A stretch of 64,000 nt of DNA from Mobilicoccus massiliensis (GCF_000826525.2 NZ_LN651328.1:204432-268431), one strand, 5' to 3'; numbered from the stretch's first letter, positions 44,592 to 54,111 are shown. A program made the numbers and translations. Notes: generated from the sequence alone by a model not told the origin.

Positions 44592-45071
44592 TCAGTCGTC
44601 CTCGGCGAGGGCGACGAGGATCTCGACCTCGACGGGCGCGTCGAGAGGAAGGGCGGTGACACCCACGGCGCTGCGCGCGTGCACGCCTGCGTCGCCGAAC
44701 GCGGCACCGAGGAGGTCGCTGGCCCCGTTGACGACACCGGGCTGGCCGGTGAACGCGGGGTCGCTCGCCACGTAGCCGACGACCTTGACCACCTGGGCGA
44801 CCCGATCTAGGTCACCGACGACGCTCTTCACGGCGGCGATCGCGTTGAGCGCGCACACCTGCGCGAGGTCCTTCGCCTGCTGCGGCGTGACGAGCCCCTC
44901 ACCCTCGCCGACCTTGCCGGTGGCGAGCATCTGACCGTTCTGCATGGGCAACTGCCCCGAGGTGTAGATGCGGCGGCCGTCGCGCTGGGCGGGCACGTAG
45001 GCGGCGACGGGCGGCACGACCTCGGGAACGGTGAGTCCCAGCTCGGCCAGACGATCTTCGACGTTGCTCAC
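44592..45071 (-). CDS. RidA/YjgF family protein
   Basis: 159 residues, one RidA domain: VPAQRDGRRIYTSGQLPM, DLAQVCALNAIAAVKSVVGD, and SAVGVTALPLDAPVEVEILVA. The catalytic Arg of imine-deaminating RidA (in the R-x-A segment near the end) is replaced here by HARSAVGV, so true RidA activity is uncertain. GAGGAG lies 7 bases before GTG 45071. Rv3678c is the recalled syntenic counterpart. Confidence 0.88.
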   Translation of the reverse strand: MSNVEDRLAELGLTVPEVVPPVAAYVPAQRDGRRIYTSGQLPMQNGQMLATGKVGEGEGLVTPQQAKDLAQVCALNAIAAVKSVVGDLDRVAQVVKVVGYVASDPAFTGQPGVVNGASDLLGAAFGDAGVHARSAVGVTALPLDAPVEVEILVALAEDD

Positions 45072-45156
45072 GATGTTTCTCCTCGCTGACGCCGCTCGGC
45101 GTCTCGGTGACACGGCTCTGTGAGCCCGGGGAACGCGACGCGGCGTCGCGCCCGGG

Positions 45157-45312
45157 TCAGGACTGCAGCGGACGCTTGAGGTAGGCGACGAGGTTGCCCT
45201 CGGGCATGACGACGACCTGGACGAGCTCCCAGCCGTCGGAGCCCCAGTTGTCGAGGATCGCCTTGGTGTTGTGGACGATCAACGGAACGGTGACGTCTTC
45301 CCACGTGGTCAT
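45157..45312 (-). CDS. DUF4177-like small protein
   Basis: 51 residues: MTTWEDVTVPLIVHNT, then ILDNWGSDGWELVQVV and YLKRP. The GWELV motif in a small two-strand, one-helix fold matches DUF4177/Rv3678A-like proteins. Function unknown. TATTGT lies 6 bases before the ATG, suggesting leaderless transcription. It sits between ridA-like and the Get3/ArsA-like pair, the conserved order. Confidence 0.8.
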   Translation of the reverse strand: MTTWEDVTVPLIVHNTKAILDNWGSDGWELVQVVVMPEGNLVAYLKRPLQS

Positions 45313-45318
45313 GCCCCG

Positions 45319-45324
45319 ACAATA
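45319..45324 (-). promoter_or_regulatory. Candidate -10 box (TATTGT), leaderless DUF4177 gene
   Basis: TATTGT on the minus strand followed by 6 bases and ATG 45312. Confidence 0.5.
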
Positions 45325-45530
45325 GGCGGTCCCACCGACAGCCCGCCCGGCCCTCGCCACACCTCGTCATCCCTCGTCACCGCTCGCCTCCCCTCGTCAT
45401 GCGCCGGTACACCCCCGGCACGCCTGAGATCGGGGACGCACCACCGAGCGCGACCCCTGCCGGGTCGCCGAACAGAGAGCCTGGTGCGCAGGCCGCGACC
45501 GCGCGCAGAGCGGGCCCGACGGCCCGTCCC

Positions 45531-45536
45531 TAAAGT
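45531..45536 (+). promoter_or_regulatory. Candidate -10 box (TAAAGT), leaderless Get3/ArsA-like operon
   Basis: TAAAGT is followed by 6 bases and ATG 45543. Confidence 0.5.
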
Positions 45537-45542
45537 GGTGGC

Positions 45543-46607
45543 ATGGCCGACACCTCCGAGCTCCCCGTCGACGACACGGGTGCGCGACCCGATTGGCCCG
45601 GCGTCCGATTGCACGTCGTCACGGGCAAGGGCGGCACGGGCAAGACGACCGTCGCGAGCGCTCTCGCCCTCACCCTCGCCAGCCTCGGTCGCAAGGTCCT
45701 GCTCGTCGAGGTCGAAGGACGCCAGGGCATCAGCCAGGCGTTCGACGTGCCGCCGCTCGCCGACGACGAGCGGCTCGTCCTGAAGGTCTCGGGCGGTGGC
45801 GAGATCTGGGGACTCGCCGTCGACGCCAAGGCCGCGTTGCTCGAATACCTCGACATGTACTACCGGCTCGGGCGTGCGGGATCGGTGCTCGAACGGATGG
45901 GAGCCGTCGACTTCGCCACGACCATCGCGCCGGGCGTGCGCGACGTGCTGCTCATCGGCAAGGTCTACGAGGCGGTGCGGCGCCGCGCCGAACACGGCCG
46001 GAGCGCGTCCGGCACGGCTGCGGGCACGTCTGCGTGGGTCTACGACGCCGTCGTGCTCGACGCGCCTCCCACGGGCCGTGTCGGTCATTTCCTCAACGTC
46101 AACGAGGAGGTGGCCGAGCTCGCCAAGGTCGGCCCCATCCGCAGCCAGGCCGATTCGGTCACCCGCCTCCTGCGTTCCGAGGCCTGCGCCGTGCATCTCA
46201 CGACGATCCTCGAGGACATGCCCGTGCAGGAGACCGTCGACGCCGTGGCCGAACTCGCCCGCATCCGCGTCCCCCTCGGCGCCATCGTCGTCAACCAGGC
46301 CCGCGACGAGTTGCTCTCCGAGGCCACGCTGGAGCGTCTGGCGGAGCTCGACTCCCCTGGTGTCCTCGCCGCGATCGGCGCCGACCTCGCCGCCGCGGGA
46401 CTCGACGGGTCGCCGCAGGTCGTCACGGCGCTCGTCGACGAGGCCCGCGATCACGCGGCCCGTCTCGCGCTGGAGGACGAGCATCTGGTCACTCTCGCCG
46501 GCCTCGACGCGCCGCTCTACGTCCTGCCCCGCGTCGGCGACAGCGGTGATCCCGGCGGCATCCGCGTGCTCGCCCAACACCTCGCAGAGCAGGGAGACTG
46601 GTCGTGA
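45543..46607 (+). CDS. Get3/ArsA-family ATPase, first subunit (Rv3679-like)
   Basis: 354 residues. Deviant Walker A GKGGTGKTT (residues about 28-36) with the signature lysine; VEVEGRQGISQAFD is the switch I region and LDAPPTGRVGHFL switch II. Single ATPase domain, no membrane segment. Homologous pairs in mycobacteria (Rv3679/Rv3680) form a heteromeric Get3-like complex linked to glycerol and stress sensitivity (recollection). Its stop overlaps the next gene's start (GTGA), so the subunits are co-translated. Confidence 0.87.
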   Translation: MADTSELPVDDTGARPDWPGVRLHVVTGKGGTGKTTVASALALTLASLGRKVLLVEVEGRQGISQAFDVPPLADDERLVLKVSGGGEIWGLAVDAKAALLEYLDMYYRLGRAGSVLERMGAVDFATTIAPGVRDVLLIGKVYEAVRRRAEHGRSASGTAAGTSAWVYDAVVLDAPPTGRVGHFLNVNEEVAELAKVGPIRSQADSVTRLLRSEACAVHLTTILEDMPVQETVDAVAELARIRVPLGAIVVNQARDELLSEATLERLAELDSPGVLAAIGADLAAAGLDGSPQVVTALVDEARDHAARLALEDEHLVTLAGLDAPLYVLPRVGDSGDPGGIRVLAQHLAEQGDWS

Positions 46608-47887
46608 ACGCCCCCACCCCCGGCGCCGCCCGGCGTCCCGGCGCCCGGCCCGCCGGCCGGCCTACCGCGCAACTCTCGGCCCCGTTGTCGCTCGATGCCG
46701 ACACGGTCATCGCCGATCCGAAGATCCACATCGTCGTGTGCTGCGGCTCCGGTGGGGTGGGCAAGACGACGACGGCCGCCGCGCTCGCCGTGCGCGCCGC
46801 CGAGCAGGGGCGTCGGGTCGCCGTGTTGACGATCGACCCCGCCCGCCGCCTCGCGCAGTCGCTCGGGCTCACCGAACTCGACAACATCCCGCGCGAGGTC
46901 CCCGGCATCGACAGCACCGCCGGAGGCAGCCTCGACGCGATGATGCTCGACATGAAACGCACCTTCGACGAGGTGGTGCAGGCGCACGCCACCCCCGAGA
47001 AGGCCGAACAGATCCTCGCCAACCCGTTCTACGAGGCGCTCTCCAGCTCGTTCGCGGGCACGCAGGAGTACATGGCGATGGAGAAGCTCGGGCAGCTCCG
47101 CGGTCTGCGCGGCGACGACGGACGGCCCCGGTGGGATCTCGTCGTCGTCGACACCCCGCCGTCGCGGTCGGCCCTCGACTTCCTCGACGCACCCTCTCGC
47201 TTGGGGTCGTTCCTCGACGGCCGGTTCATCCGCGTGTTGCTCGCCCCGGCCAAGGCCGGAGGCCGCGCCTACACCAAGGTCATGGGCGCGGGCATCGGCA
47301 TGGCCTCGGGAGTGCTGTCCAAGCTGCTCGGCGCGACGACGCTCGACGACGTCCGCGGGCTCGTCGCTGCCCTCGACACGATGTTCGGCGGATTCCGCGA
47401 ACGTGCCGACCACACCTACGCCCTACTGCGGCAACCCGAGACGGCGTTCCTCGTCGTCGCCGCGCCCGAACGCGACGCGCTGCGCGAGGCCGGTTACTTC
47501 ATCGACCGCCTCGACGCCGACGGGATGCCGCTCGCGGGGGTCGTCGTCAACCGCGTACGCCGTGCGCGCACCGACGCCGTCTCGGCCGAGGGCGCGTACT
47601 CGGCGGCCGAGACCGTGCGTGCCGAGGCCGGCGAGGATCCCGAGGCGATCACGACCGCCGAGCTGCTCGAGGTGCACGCCGAGATCGCGGCCGAGGCCAG
47701 GCGGCACAACCGGCTCGTGCGCGACTTCGCCGCCCGGCATCCGCGGGTTCGGTTCGCCGAGGTGCCCACCGCCGCCACCGACGTCCACGACCTCGACGAC
47801 CTGCGTCGCATCGGGGCGGCCCTGGCAGAACGGACGGCAGAACGGACGGCAGAACGGACGGCAGAACAGGTGGTCTCGGAGGCCTGA
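46604..47887 (+). CDS. Get3/ArsA-family ATPase, second subunit (Rv3680-like)
   Basis: 427 residues. P-loop GSGGVGKTTT (about 48-57): the signature lysine of deviant Walker A is Ser, unlike the first subunit, so the partner may supply that lysine across the dimer (inference). TIDPARRLAQSLGL and VVDTPPSRSALDFLD are the switch regions. The middle helical region (FYEALSSSFAGTQEYMAMEKL) resembles ArsA/Get3 proteins. The C-terminus ends in three AERT repeats encoded by a 12-bp tandem repeat. Start overlaps the first subunit (GTGA). Confidence 0.87.
   Translation: MNAPTPGAARRPGARPAGRPTAQLSAPLSLDADTVIADPKIHIVVCCGSGGVGKTTTAAALAVRAAEQGRRVAVLTIDPARRLAQSLGLTELDNIPREVPGIDSTAGGSLDAMMLDMKRTFDEVVQAHATPEKAEQILANPFYEALSSSFAGTQEYMAMEKLGQLRGLRGDDGRPRWDLVVVDTPPSRSALDFLDAPSRLGSFLDGRFIRVLLAPAKAGGRAYTKVMGAGIGMASGVLSKLLGATTLDDVRGLVAALDTMFGGFRERADHTYALLRQPETAFLVVAAPERDALREAGYFIDRLDADGMPLAGVVVNRVRRARTDAVSAEGAYSAAETVRAEAGEDPEAITTAELLEVHAEIAAEARRHNRLVRDFAARHPRVRFAEVPTAATDVHDLDDLRRIGAALAERTAERTAERTAEQVVSEA
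47825..47868 (+). repeat. 12-bp in-frame tandem repeat at the 3' end of the second Get3/ArsA gene
   Basis: GCAGAACGGACG three times plus a partial fourth, encoding AERT units. Being in frame, copy number can change without breaking the gene. Confidence 0.85.
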
Positions 47888-47942
47888 GCAGGCCACGTCG
47901 CCCCGCACGAGTCGCGCGACGAGATCGCGGGCACACGCAACG

Positions 47943-47970
47943 CCCACCCTGTGGCGAAGCCACGGGTGGG
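47943..47970. terminator. Bidirectional terminator hairpin
   Basis: CCCACCC-t-GTGGC pairs with GCCAC-GGGTGGG over loop GAA with one bulge. It lies between the Get3/ArsA pair (plus) and the whiB gene (minus). Confidence 0.7.
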
Positions 47971-48000
47971 GGGGCCGGGCCTGAGCCGAGGTGAGAAGTT

Positions 48001-48198
48001 CGGGCGCCGGAATCGGCGAAGGCGGTCAGCCGGCCTGTTCGGCGGAGCGGGCCCGCTGGAAGAGGTCCTTCCACGACGTCACACTCGGGTTGCGACGCTC
48101 GGGCGCCGGAATCGGCGAAGGCGGTCAGCCGGCCTGTTCGGCGGAGCGGGCCCGCTGGAAGAGGTCCTTCCACGACGTCACACTCGGGTGGCGACGCA
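48001..48198. repeat. 99-bp tandem duplication covering the whiB 3' end
   Basis: Copies at 48001-48099 and 48100-48198 are nearly identical (both start CGGGCGCCGGAATCGGCG); differences cluster near GGGTTGCGACGCT versus GGGTGGCGACGC. Copy 2 encodes the last 24 or so residues of the WhiB protein and its stop; copy 1 is a downstream, non-coding remnant. Confidence 0.9.
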
Positions 48199-48442
48199 GG
48201 ATCGCGCGACGCTCACGCTCGGTCATGCCGCCCCAGACGCCGAACTCCGCACGGTGGTCGAGCGCATCGGCCAGGCATTCGGCGACCACCGGGCACTTCA
48301 GACAGACGCGCTTCGCCTGTTGCTGTGCCGCCCCCTGCACGAACAGCTCGTCGGGTTCGGAGGTGCGGCACCTGGCGAGTGGAGTCCAGTCCTCCACCCA
48401 CTCAGACTGACGACGCCGCATCGGCGTTGATGAGATCGTCAT
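48125..48442 (-). CDS. whiB4: WhiB-family iron-sulfur transcription regulator (WhiB4-like)
   Basis: 105 residues. Four cluster-binding cysteines: ARCRT, then VCLKCPVVAEC (C-x2-C-x5-C). GVWGGMTERERR is the Wbl turn and basic motif. These 4Fe-4S proteins respond to oxygen, NO or redox and act with the primary sigma factor. The position opposite ponA2 matches whiB4 (Rv3681c), hence the symbol. AAGGA lies 6 bases before ATG 48442; a GTG at 48484 and Met at residue 8 are alternatives. The 3' end is inside a 99-bp tandem duplication. Confidence 0.9.
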   Translation of the reverse strand: MTISSTPMRRRQSEWVEDWTPLARCRTSEPDELFVQGAAQQQAKRVCLKCPVVAECLADALDHRAEFGVWGGMTERERRAILRRHPSVTSWKDLFQRARSAEQAG

Positions 48443-48550
48443 TGTTCGTCCTTGCGTCGGCGACCCACGGTCTGCAGATTGCACGTTCCTGATCGGCCGG
48501 TACCGGCCCGTGATCAGTCATCTGTGCTCCTAACGTTAAGAACGGTCGGC

Positions 48551-48581
48551 CGAACTTTCGATCCCCCGTCGGGATGGTTCG
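48551..48581. promoter_or_regulatory. Interrupted dyad in the whiB-ponA2 divergent region
   Basis: CGAAC...ATCCC-ccgtc-GGGAT...GTTCG, symmetric over 31 bases. It lies about 109 bases upstream of whiB and 160 upstream of ponA2 in a locally AT-richer stretch and could bind a regulator of either gene. The 298-base region shows no gene. Confidence 0.3.
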
Positions 48582-48728
48582 GCGTAGTGCGAAAGAACTA
48601 GTCCTGACGTCCCGAATCGGTCGTTTCGTCCGTAATGGCTACCTGTGGCGGGTCGAGTTCGCTTGCACGACCGCGGTGCAGGCCCATCGTCGACTGCGCA
48701 GGTGACGGGGGTTGTCGGAGACGGCGTC

Positions 48729-48734
48729 TACGCT
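48729..48734 (+). promoter_or_regulatory. Candidate -10 box (TACGCT), leaderless ponA2
   Basis: TACGCT is followed by 6 bases and ATG 48741. Confidence 0.5.
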
Positions 48735-48740
48735 GAACCC

Positions 48741-51026
48741 ATGGAACGGCGTCAGGGGGCGACTGCGGTCGCGGGACTTTTCGGGGCCTTCGTCGCGGCA
48801 TCGACCGTGCTCGGGCTGCTGATCGCGGGCATCTTCATGCCCATCGCGGGTCTCGGCGGCAGCGCCACCAAGTCGGTCATCACCGCCTTCGACGCGCTGC
48901 CCGCGCAGTTCACCTCCTCACCGATGGCCCAGCAGTCGCGCATCCTGGCGCGTGACGGCTCGGTCATCGCCACGCTGTACCAGGAGAACCGGCTGGTCGT
49001 GCCCATCGAGGACATCTCGAAGGACATGCAGAACGCCCAGGTGGCCATCGAGGACAGGCGCTTCTACGAGCACGGCGGCGTCGACGGGCGCGGCATCCTG
49101 CGCGCCGTCGCCACCGGCCTGCGGGGCGGGGGCAAGGAGGGTGCGTCGACGCTCACGCAGCAGTACGTGCGGCAGTTGCTCATCGCGACCGCGCGACAGA
49201 ACGGCAACGAGAAGGCCGCGCAGGCCGCGCAGGCGCGCAGCGGAATCCCCGGTTACGTGCGCAAGATCCAGGAGATGAAGTACGCCATCTCCATGGAGCA
49301 GCGCCGCAACAAGGAGCAGATCCTCGAGGGCTACCTCAACATCGTGTACTACGGCGCCCAGGCCTACGGGGTCGAAGCGGCGGCGCGTCGTTACTACGAC
49401 ACCACGGCGGCCGAGCTCACGTTGCCGCAGGCCGCGATGATCGCCGGCCTGGCGCAGAACCCCGGTGTCGCCGACCCGATCAACAGCCCCAAGCGCGCGA
49501 TCGAGCGCCGTAACACCGTGCTCAAGGCCATGCAGGAGCAGGGCTACATCAGCACCCGGCGCATGAACCAGGCCCAGGAGTCTCCGCTCGGGCTCAAGGT
49601 GCAGCCACTCAAACCGTCGTGCCCGGCGGCCACCAATCCCTACGTCTGCTACTACGTCGTCAACTGGCTGCTCGACCAGCCCGCGCTCGGTGACACCGTG
49701 AAGGAGCGCGAGAAGCGTCTCTACTACGGCGGCCTCAACGTGCAGACGACGTTCGACCCGGGCCTGACCAAGCGCACCAACGAGATCCTCGCCCGGCGGA
49801 TCTCCCCCACGAACAGCGCCAAGCGAGGCACGGCCGCGGCCGTCGTCGAGCCGGGCACCGGCCGGGTGCTCGCCATCGGCCAGAACACGTCGTGGGATCT
49901 GGTGGGAGGCCGCGGAAAGACGAGTGTCAACTGGGCCGTCGATCAGAAGTACGGCGCGTCCGGTGGGTTCCAGATCGGTTCCACGGTCAAGGTGTTCGGC
50001 GTCGTCACCGCACTCGAGCAGGGCATGACCGCGAACAGCTCGTTCTACGCCCCAACCGACGGCACGCGCATCTCCGGCTCGAGGTTCGGAGGTGAGAAGT
50101 GCGGCATCGTCGACCGGTACTTCGCTCCCTACAACGCCGAGGGCGAGGAGCACGGCATGACGACGCTGCGCGAGGCGACGGTCAAGTCGATCAACACGGC
50201 CTTCGCCCAGCTCGCCACCATGGTGGGCGTCTGCAACGAGCGCGACACGATGAAGCGCATGGGCATGCACCGCGCCGACGGCAAGGAGTACGGCGCGGGT
50301 GGTATCGCGGCCACGGTGCTGGGAGCCGACAACGCGTCCCCGCTCACGCTGGCGTCGTCCTACGCCACGCTCGCCTCGGGTGGGATGTACTGCGAGCCGC
50401 GTCCGGTCGAGAGCGTCATCGCGTTCGACGGCACCGAGTTGCCCATCGGCCAGAACAAGTGCCGGCGAGCCATCGACCCCAAGGTCGCCTACGACACGAC
50501 GCGCATCCTCACCGGAGTGCTCCAGAAGGGCGGCACCGGCACCAAGGCGGCGATGGGGCGCCCGGCCGCGGGCAAGACCGGTACCTCCGACAACAGCAAC
50601 CAGACGTGGTTCGCCGGCTACACCCCGCAGCTCGCGGCGGTCGTCTGGTACGGCACCCCGTACGAACAGCGTTCGGTGCACGCCTACGGCGGCACGGTCG
50701 CCGCTCCGCTGTGGCGCCAGATCATGACCGAGGCGAGCAAGGGCATGAAGACCGAGCAGTTCCGCCTCATCAAGAGCGACACTCCCGCCGAGGCCGAGAA
50801 GAACGACGAGACCGTCTCGGTGCCCAACGTCGTCGGGCGCAGCGAGGAGTCCGCGACGCGCATCCTCGAGGAGGCCGGTTTCGAGGTCTCGGTCGACGAC
50901 AACCGGGTGAACTCCGGAGACGTCGCACCGGGCAGCGTCGCCGAGTCCTCCCCGGAGGGTGGCAAGGAGGTCGACGCGGGGTCGACGGTGACCATCACGC
51001 TCTCCCGGGGTGGGCGTCCCGACTGA
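48741..51026 (+). CDS. ponA2: Bifunctional class A penicillin-binding protein with one PASTA domain (PonA2)
   Basis: 761 residues. One membrane helix (about 8-38). Glycosyltransferase 51 domain: catalytic Glu104 in IEDRRFYEHGG, then GASTLTQQYVRQ. Transpeptidase domain: SxxK nucleophile in IGSTVKVF, SxN in KSINTAF, KTG in AGKTGTSDN. C-terminal PASTA domain (VPNVVGRSEESATRILEEAG). It polymerises and cross-links peptidoglycan at the outer face of the membrane. Order and orientation relative to whiB match Rv3681c-Rv3682. ATG 48741 fits a leaderless start; a hairpin follows the stop. Confidence 0.95.
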   Translation: MERRQGATAVAGLFGAFVAASTVLGLLIAGIFMPIAGLGGSATKSVITAFDALPAQFTSSPMAQQSRILARDGSVIATLYQENRLVVPIEDISKDMQNAQVAIEDRRFYEHGGVDGRGILRAVATGLRGGGKEGASTLTQQYVRQLLIATARQNGNEKAAQAAQARSGIPGYVRKIQEMKYAISMEQRRNKEQILEGYLNIVYYGAQAYGVEAAARRYYDTTAAELTLPQAAMIAGLAQNPGVADPINSPKRAIERRNTVLKAMQEQGYISTRRMNQAQESPLGLKVQPLKPSCPAATNPYVCYYVVNWLLDQPALGDTVKEREKRLYYGGLNVQTTFDPGLTKRTNEILARRISPTNSAKRGTAAAVVEPGTGRVLAIGQNTSWDLVGGRGKTSVNWAVDQKYGASGGFQIGSTVKVFGVVTALEQGMTANSSFYAPTDGTRISGSRFGGEKCGIVDRYFAPYNAEGEEHGMTTLREATVKSINTAFAQLATMVGVCNERDTMKRMGMHRADGKEYGAGGIAATVLGADNASPLTLASSYATLASGGMYCEPRPVESVIAFDGTELPIGQNKCRRAIDPKVAYDTTRILTGVLQKGGTGTKAAMGRPAAGKTGTSDNSNQTWFAGYTPQLAAVVWYGTPYEQRSVHAYGGTVAAPLWRQIMTEASKGMKTEQFRLIKSDTPAEAEKNDETVSVPNVVGRSEESATRILEEAGFEVSVDDNRVNSGDVAPGSVAESSPEGGKEVDAGSTVTITLSRGGRPD

Positions 51027-51060
51027 CCCGCGCACACCCCCCAGCGCCATGAATGCGTTC

Positions 51061-51084
51061 GGCCCCGTCGGCGTCGACGGGGCC
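51061..51084 (+). terminator. Terminator hairpin after ponA2
   Basis: GGCCCCGTCG pairs with CGACGGGGCC across loop GCGT, 35 bases after the ponA2 stop and 28 before the next gene. Confidence 0.7.
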
Positions 51085-51111
51085 GTTCGCGTATCTGGAA
51101 GACTGGGCGCG

Positions 51112-52038
51112 ATGCACACGCTCACGAAGGCCGTCCTCGCCACCGGGCTCGCCGGCGCCGGTGCGCTCGCCTACGGCTCGCTCATCGAACGCAACGCGTT
51201 CACGTTGCGCCGGTTCGTCGTGCCGGTGCTGCCGCGGGGCAGTGAACCGGTCGATGTGCTCCACCTCTCCGACATCCACCTCATGCCGACGCAGCGGCGC
51301 AAGCTCGCGTGGATCTCGGCGCTGGCCGAGCTGGAGCCCGACGCGGTCGTCAACACGGGCGACAACATCGCGCACCCGGAGTCGATCACTCCGCTCATCG
51401 ACGCCCTTGCGCCGTTTCGGGGGCTGCCCGGTGCGTTCGTGCTGGGGTCGAACGACTACTTCGCGCCGGGGCGCAAGAACCCGGCCGATTACCTGCTGCG
51501 CAAGAAAGCCAAGCCGCGCACGCCGCGACTGCCCACCGACGTCCTCGTGGGCGAGCTCGTCGACTCCGGGTGGAGCGATCTGACGAACACGCGTGGGCGC
51601 ATGGCCGTCAAGGGTCTCGACCTCGAGCTCGTCGGCGTCGACGACCCGCACCTGGAGTACGACCGGTACGACGAGGTCGCCGGCCCGGCCGATCCGACGG
51701 CCGATCTCACGGTCGGCATCGTCCACGCGCCGTACACGCGGGTGCTCGACGCGATGACGGCCGACGGGGCGGGCCTCGTCATCGCCGGCCACACCCACGG
51801 CGGCCAGCTCGCGGTGCCGTTCTACGGCGCGCTCGTGACCAATTGCGACCTCGACACCGGCCGGGTCAAGGGCCTGTCGCGCTGGTGGCCGGGTGCCAAC
51901 GGCATCCCCTCGAACGAGGCACCGACGGACGCGGCCTGGATGCACGTCTCGGCCGGGCTCGGAACGTCGCCGTACGCTCCGATCCGGTTCGCCTGCCGCC
52001 CCGAGGCGACGCTTCTCACGCTCACTCCTCGCGCCTGA
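51112..52038 (+). CDS. Calcineurin-like metallophosphoesterase (YaeI/Rv3683-like)
   Basis: 308 residues. Metal-binding motifs in order: LSDIHLM, NTGDNIAH, GSNDYFAP, GIVHAPYTR and AGHTHGGQL. The N-terminal hydrophobic stretch (AVLATGLAGAGALAYGSL) could anchor it in the membrane, as in YaeI-type enzymes; no clear cleavage site. Substrate unknown; related proteins act on phospholipids or nucleotides. It follows ponA2 as Rv3683 follows Rv3682. No ribosome binding site is obvious before ATG 51112. Confidence 0.88.
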   Translation: MHTLTKAVLATGLAGAGALAYGSLIERNAFTLRRFVVPVLPRGSEPVDVLHLSDIHLMPTQRRKLAWISALAELEPDAVVNTGDNIAHPESITPLIDALAPFRGLPGAFVLGSNDYFAPGRKNPADYLLRKKAKPRTPRLPTDVLVGELVDSGWSDLTNTRGRMAVKGLDLELVGVDDPHLEYDRYDEVAGPADPTADLTVGIVHAPYTRVLDAMTADGAGLVIAGHTHGGQLAVPFYGALVTNCDLDTGRVKGLSRWWPGANGIPSNEAPTDAAWMHVSAGLGTSPYAPIRFACRPEATLLTLTPRA

Positions 52039-52143
52039 ACCGGCCGGGCGCCCGACGCCGTCGGAGCGGTGCTGCCGATTCGGCGAACGGGTCGACGGTC
52101 GGCTAAGGTGGGGCGGTCGCCCACGCGGAACACCGCCGGGCTT

Positions 52144-52220
<77 letters not shown>

Positions 52221-52224
52221 CAAT

Positions 52225-52261
52225 CGAAGGGCTCCTGACCTGTCCGGTCAGGAGCCCTTCG
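52225..52261 (+). terminator. Terminator after tRNA-Pro
   Basis: CGAAGGGCTCCTGACC pairs perfectly with GGTCAGGAGCCCTTCG across a 5-base loop; 16-bp stem. Confidence 0.88.
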
Positions 52262-52481
52262 GCATACCGGCCCAGAATCCCCCTAGGCACGGGGTGCAAT
52301 CGCAACCTCCGAGCCCCCAATGCAACCCGGCCTGTGTGATGTCGGCCATAAACAGCCGTACGAGCGTCCAAGAATTCACGCTTCGGGCTTAGGACCAGCA
52401 CACTTCCTCCGATGAGACGCCTGGCCACGGTCGGCGAAACCCGTTCGACCGGTTGTCACTTCTCATCATCTGGAGACACCA

Positions 52482-54059
52482 GTGTTCGCTCGCTCAGCCC
52501 GCTCCGTTCGCTTCCGACTCCTGGCGACCATGCTCTGCGTCGCCGCCTTGGGCCTACTCATCGGTGTCGTCGCCTTCGTCCAGATCGGGAGTCTCTCCAC
52601 GACCCGGTCCGAGGAGATGGGGCGCACGGTGCCGTACACGATCGGTCTGGAGAAGGTGGCGATCGCCGCCAAGGCCGCTGCGAACGACGAGCGTGGCTAC
52701 CTGCTCACGGGCGACAAGAAGTTCCGCGACTCGGTGGACAAGCAACTCGCGGAGATCGACACCGACCTCTCGGCCGCCGAGCAACTCGCCCCCGACCAGG
52801 AGCAGGAATCGGCTCGCAAGGTCCACGAGTCGATCAACGCGTGGGCGACCGCGGTGCGAGCCGAGTTCGTGCAGTACGACACCGACAAGGACGCGGCGGT
52901 CAAGGCCGCACTCGGCCCGAACCGCGACCTGAGGAAGGCGTACGAGAAGGAGCTGACCGCGACCATCGACAAGGCTGCGTCCGAGATGACCCGCGGTGGG
53001 GAGTTCGCATCCGCGGTGCAGACCGGTCGCATCCTCGTGCTGGCCCTGGCCGCCGTCTCCCTGGTGGTCGCCGTCCTTCTCGCCCTTCGCCTCACGCGCC
53101 GGTTCACCCGTGCCATCGCCGATCAGGTCGAGGGCCTGGAGGCGATCGCCGCCGGTGATCTGACCGCGCGCGTGGAGGTCCGCTCCGACGACGAGTTCGG
53201 CCACATGGCCCACACGTTCAACAACTCCTGCACCGAGCTCGAGGCGGCGATGCGCGCGACCGCCGGTCACGCCCGCTCCCTCGAGACCATGGCCGAGGAG
53301 ACGTTGACCACGGCGGCGCAGGTGTCGGATCTCGCCGACGAGCTGCGAGCGGTCACCGAACGGTCGACGTCGGGGGCGCAGCAGGCGTCGCGTGACCTGC
53401 AGACCGTCGCCGCGGGGACCGAGGAGATGACGGCGAGCATCCGCGAGATCTCGCGCTCGGCCAACGATGCCGCCGGTGTCGCGGCCTCGGCGGTCGAGGT
53501 CGCTGCGCACACGAACTCGACCGTGGCCCAGCTCGGCACGAGCTCGGCCGAGATCGGAGAGGTCGTCAAGGCGATCACGAGCATCGCCGAGCAGACCAAC
53601 CTGCTCGCCCTCAACGCGACCATCGAGGCCGCGCGCGCCGGTGAGGCCGGCAAGGGCTTCGCCGTCGTCGCGAACGAGGTCAAGGACCTCGCCCAGGAGA
53701 CCTCCAAGGCCACCGAGGACATCGCTCGTCGCGTCGAGGCCATCCAACTCGACACGGAGGCCGCCGTCACCGCAATCTCGCAGATCAGTGTGATCATCGC
53801 GCAGATCAACGACTCGCAGTCGACGATCGCCTCCGCCGTCGAGGAACAGACCGCGACGACGAACGAGATGGGCCGGAGCGTCTCGAGCGCGGCCGGTGAG
53901 ACCGACCACCTCTCACAGGGTGTCGAGCAGCTCGCGCACGCCTGTCGCGAGGTCTCGGTCCGCTCGGCCGCATCGACCGACGAGGCCCACCGCCTCCAGG
54001 CCACGGCCCGCGACCTCGCCGCGGCCGTCGTCCGGTTCCGGTACTCCGACGTGTCCTGA
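52482..54059 (+). CDS. Methyl-accepting chemotaxis protein
   Basis: 525 residues. Membrane helix 1 (about 11-35), a four-helix-bundle extracytoplasmic sensor (about 36-184), membrane helix 2 (about 185-207), HAMP (about 208-262) and a cytoplasmic signalling coiled coil with hairpin tip [37 protein letters not shown], given here only as its family hallmark around residues 367-403. The tip contacts CheA/CheW. The ligand is unknown. GTG start after GGAGA. The AT-richer 220 bases upstream probably hold its promoter. It is convergent with the flagellar operon across a repeat-filled gap. Confidence 0.94.
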   Translation: MFARSARSVRFRLLATMLCVAALGLLIGVVAFVQIGSLSTTRSEEMGRTVPYTIGLEKVAIAAKAAANDERGYLLTGDKKFRDSVDKQLAEIDTDLSAAEQLAPDQEQESARKVHESINAWATAVRAEFVQYDTDKDAAVKAALGPNRDLRKAYEKELTATIDKAASEMTRGGEFASAVQTGRILVLALAAVSLVVAVLLALRLTRRFTRAIADQVEGLEAIAAGDLTARVEVRSDDEFGHMAHTFNNSCTELEAAMRATAGHARSLETMAEETLTTAAQVSDLADELRAVTERSTSGAQQASRDLQTVAAGTEEMTASIREISRSANDAAGVAASAVEVAAHTNSTVAQLGTSSAEIGEVVKAITSIAEQTNLLALNATIEAARAGEAGKGFAVVANEVKDLAQETSKATEDIARRVEAIQLDTEAAVTAISQISVIIAQINDSQSTIASAVEEQTATTNEMGRSVSSAAGETDHLSQGVEQLAHACREVSVRSAASTDEAHRLQATARDLAAAVVRFRYSDVS

Positions 54060-54111
54060 GCCGGACGACGGCGGCCGCCGGCGAACGACGGCCGCCGCGG
54101 TCCTCGACGAC

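Noticed and set aside
52262..52481. Flagellar-type (FliA) promoter before the chemoreceptor, suggested by a TAAA at about 52348
   Set aside because: No GCCGATAA-like box at the required distance.
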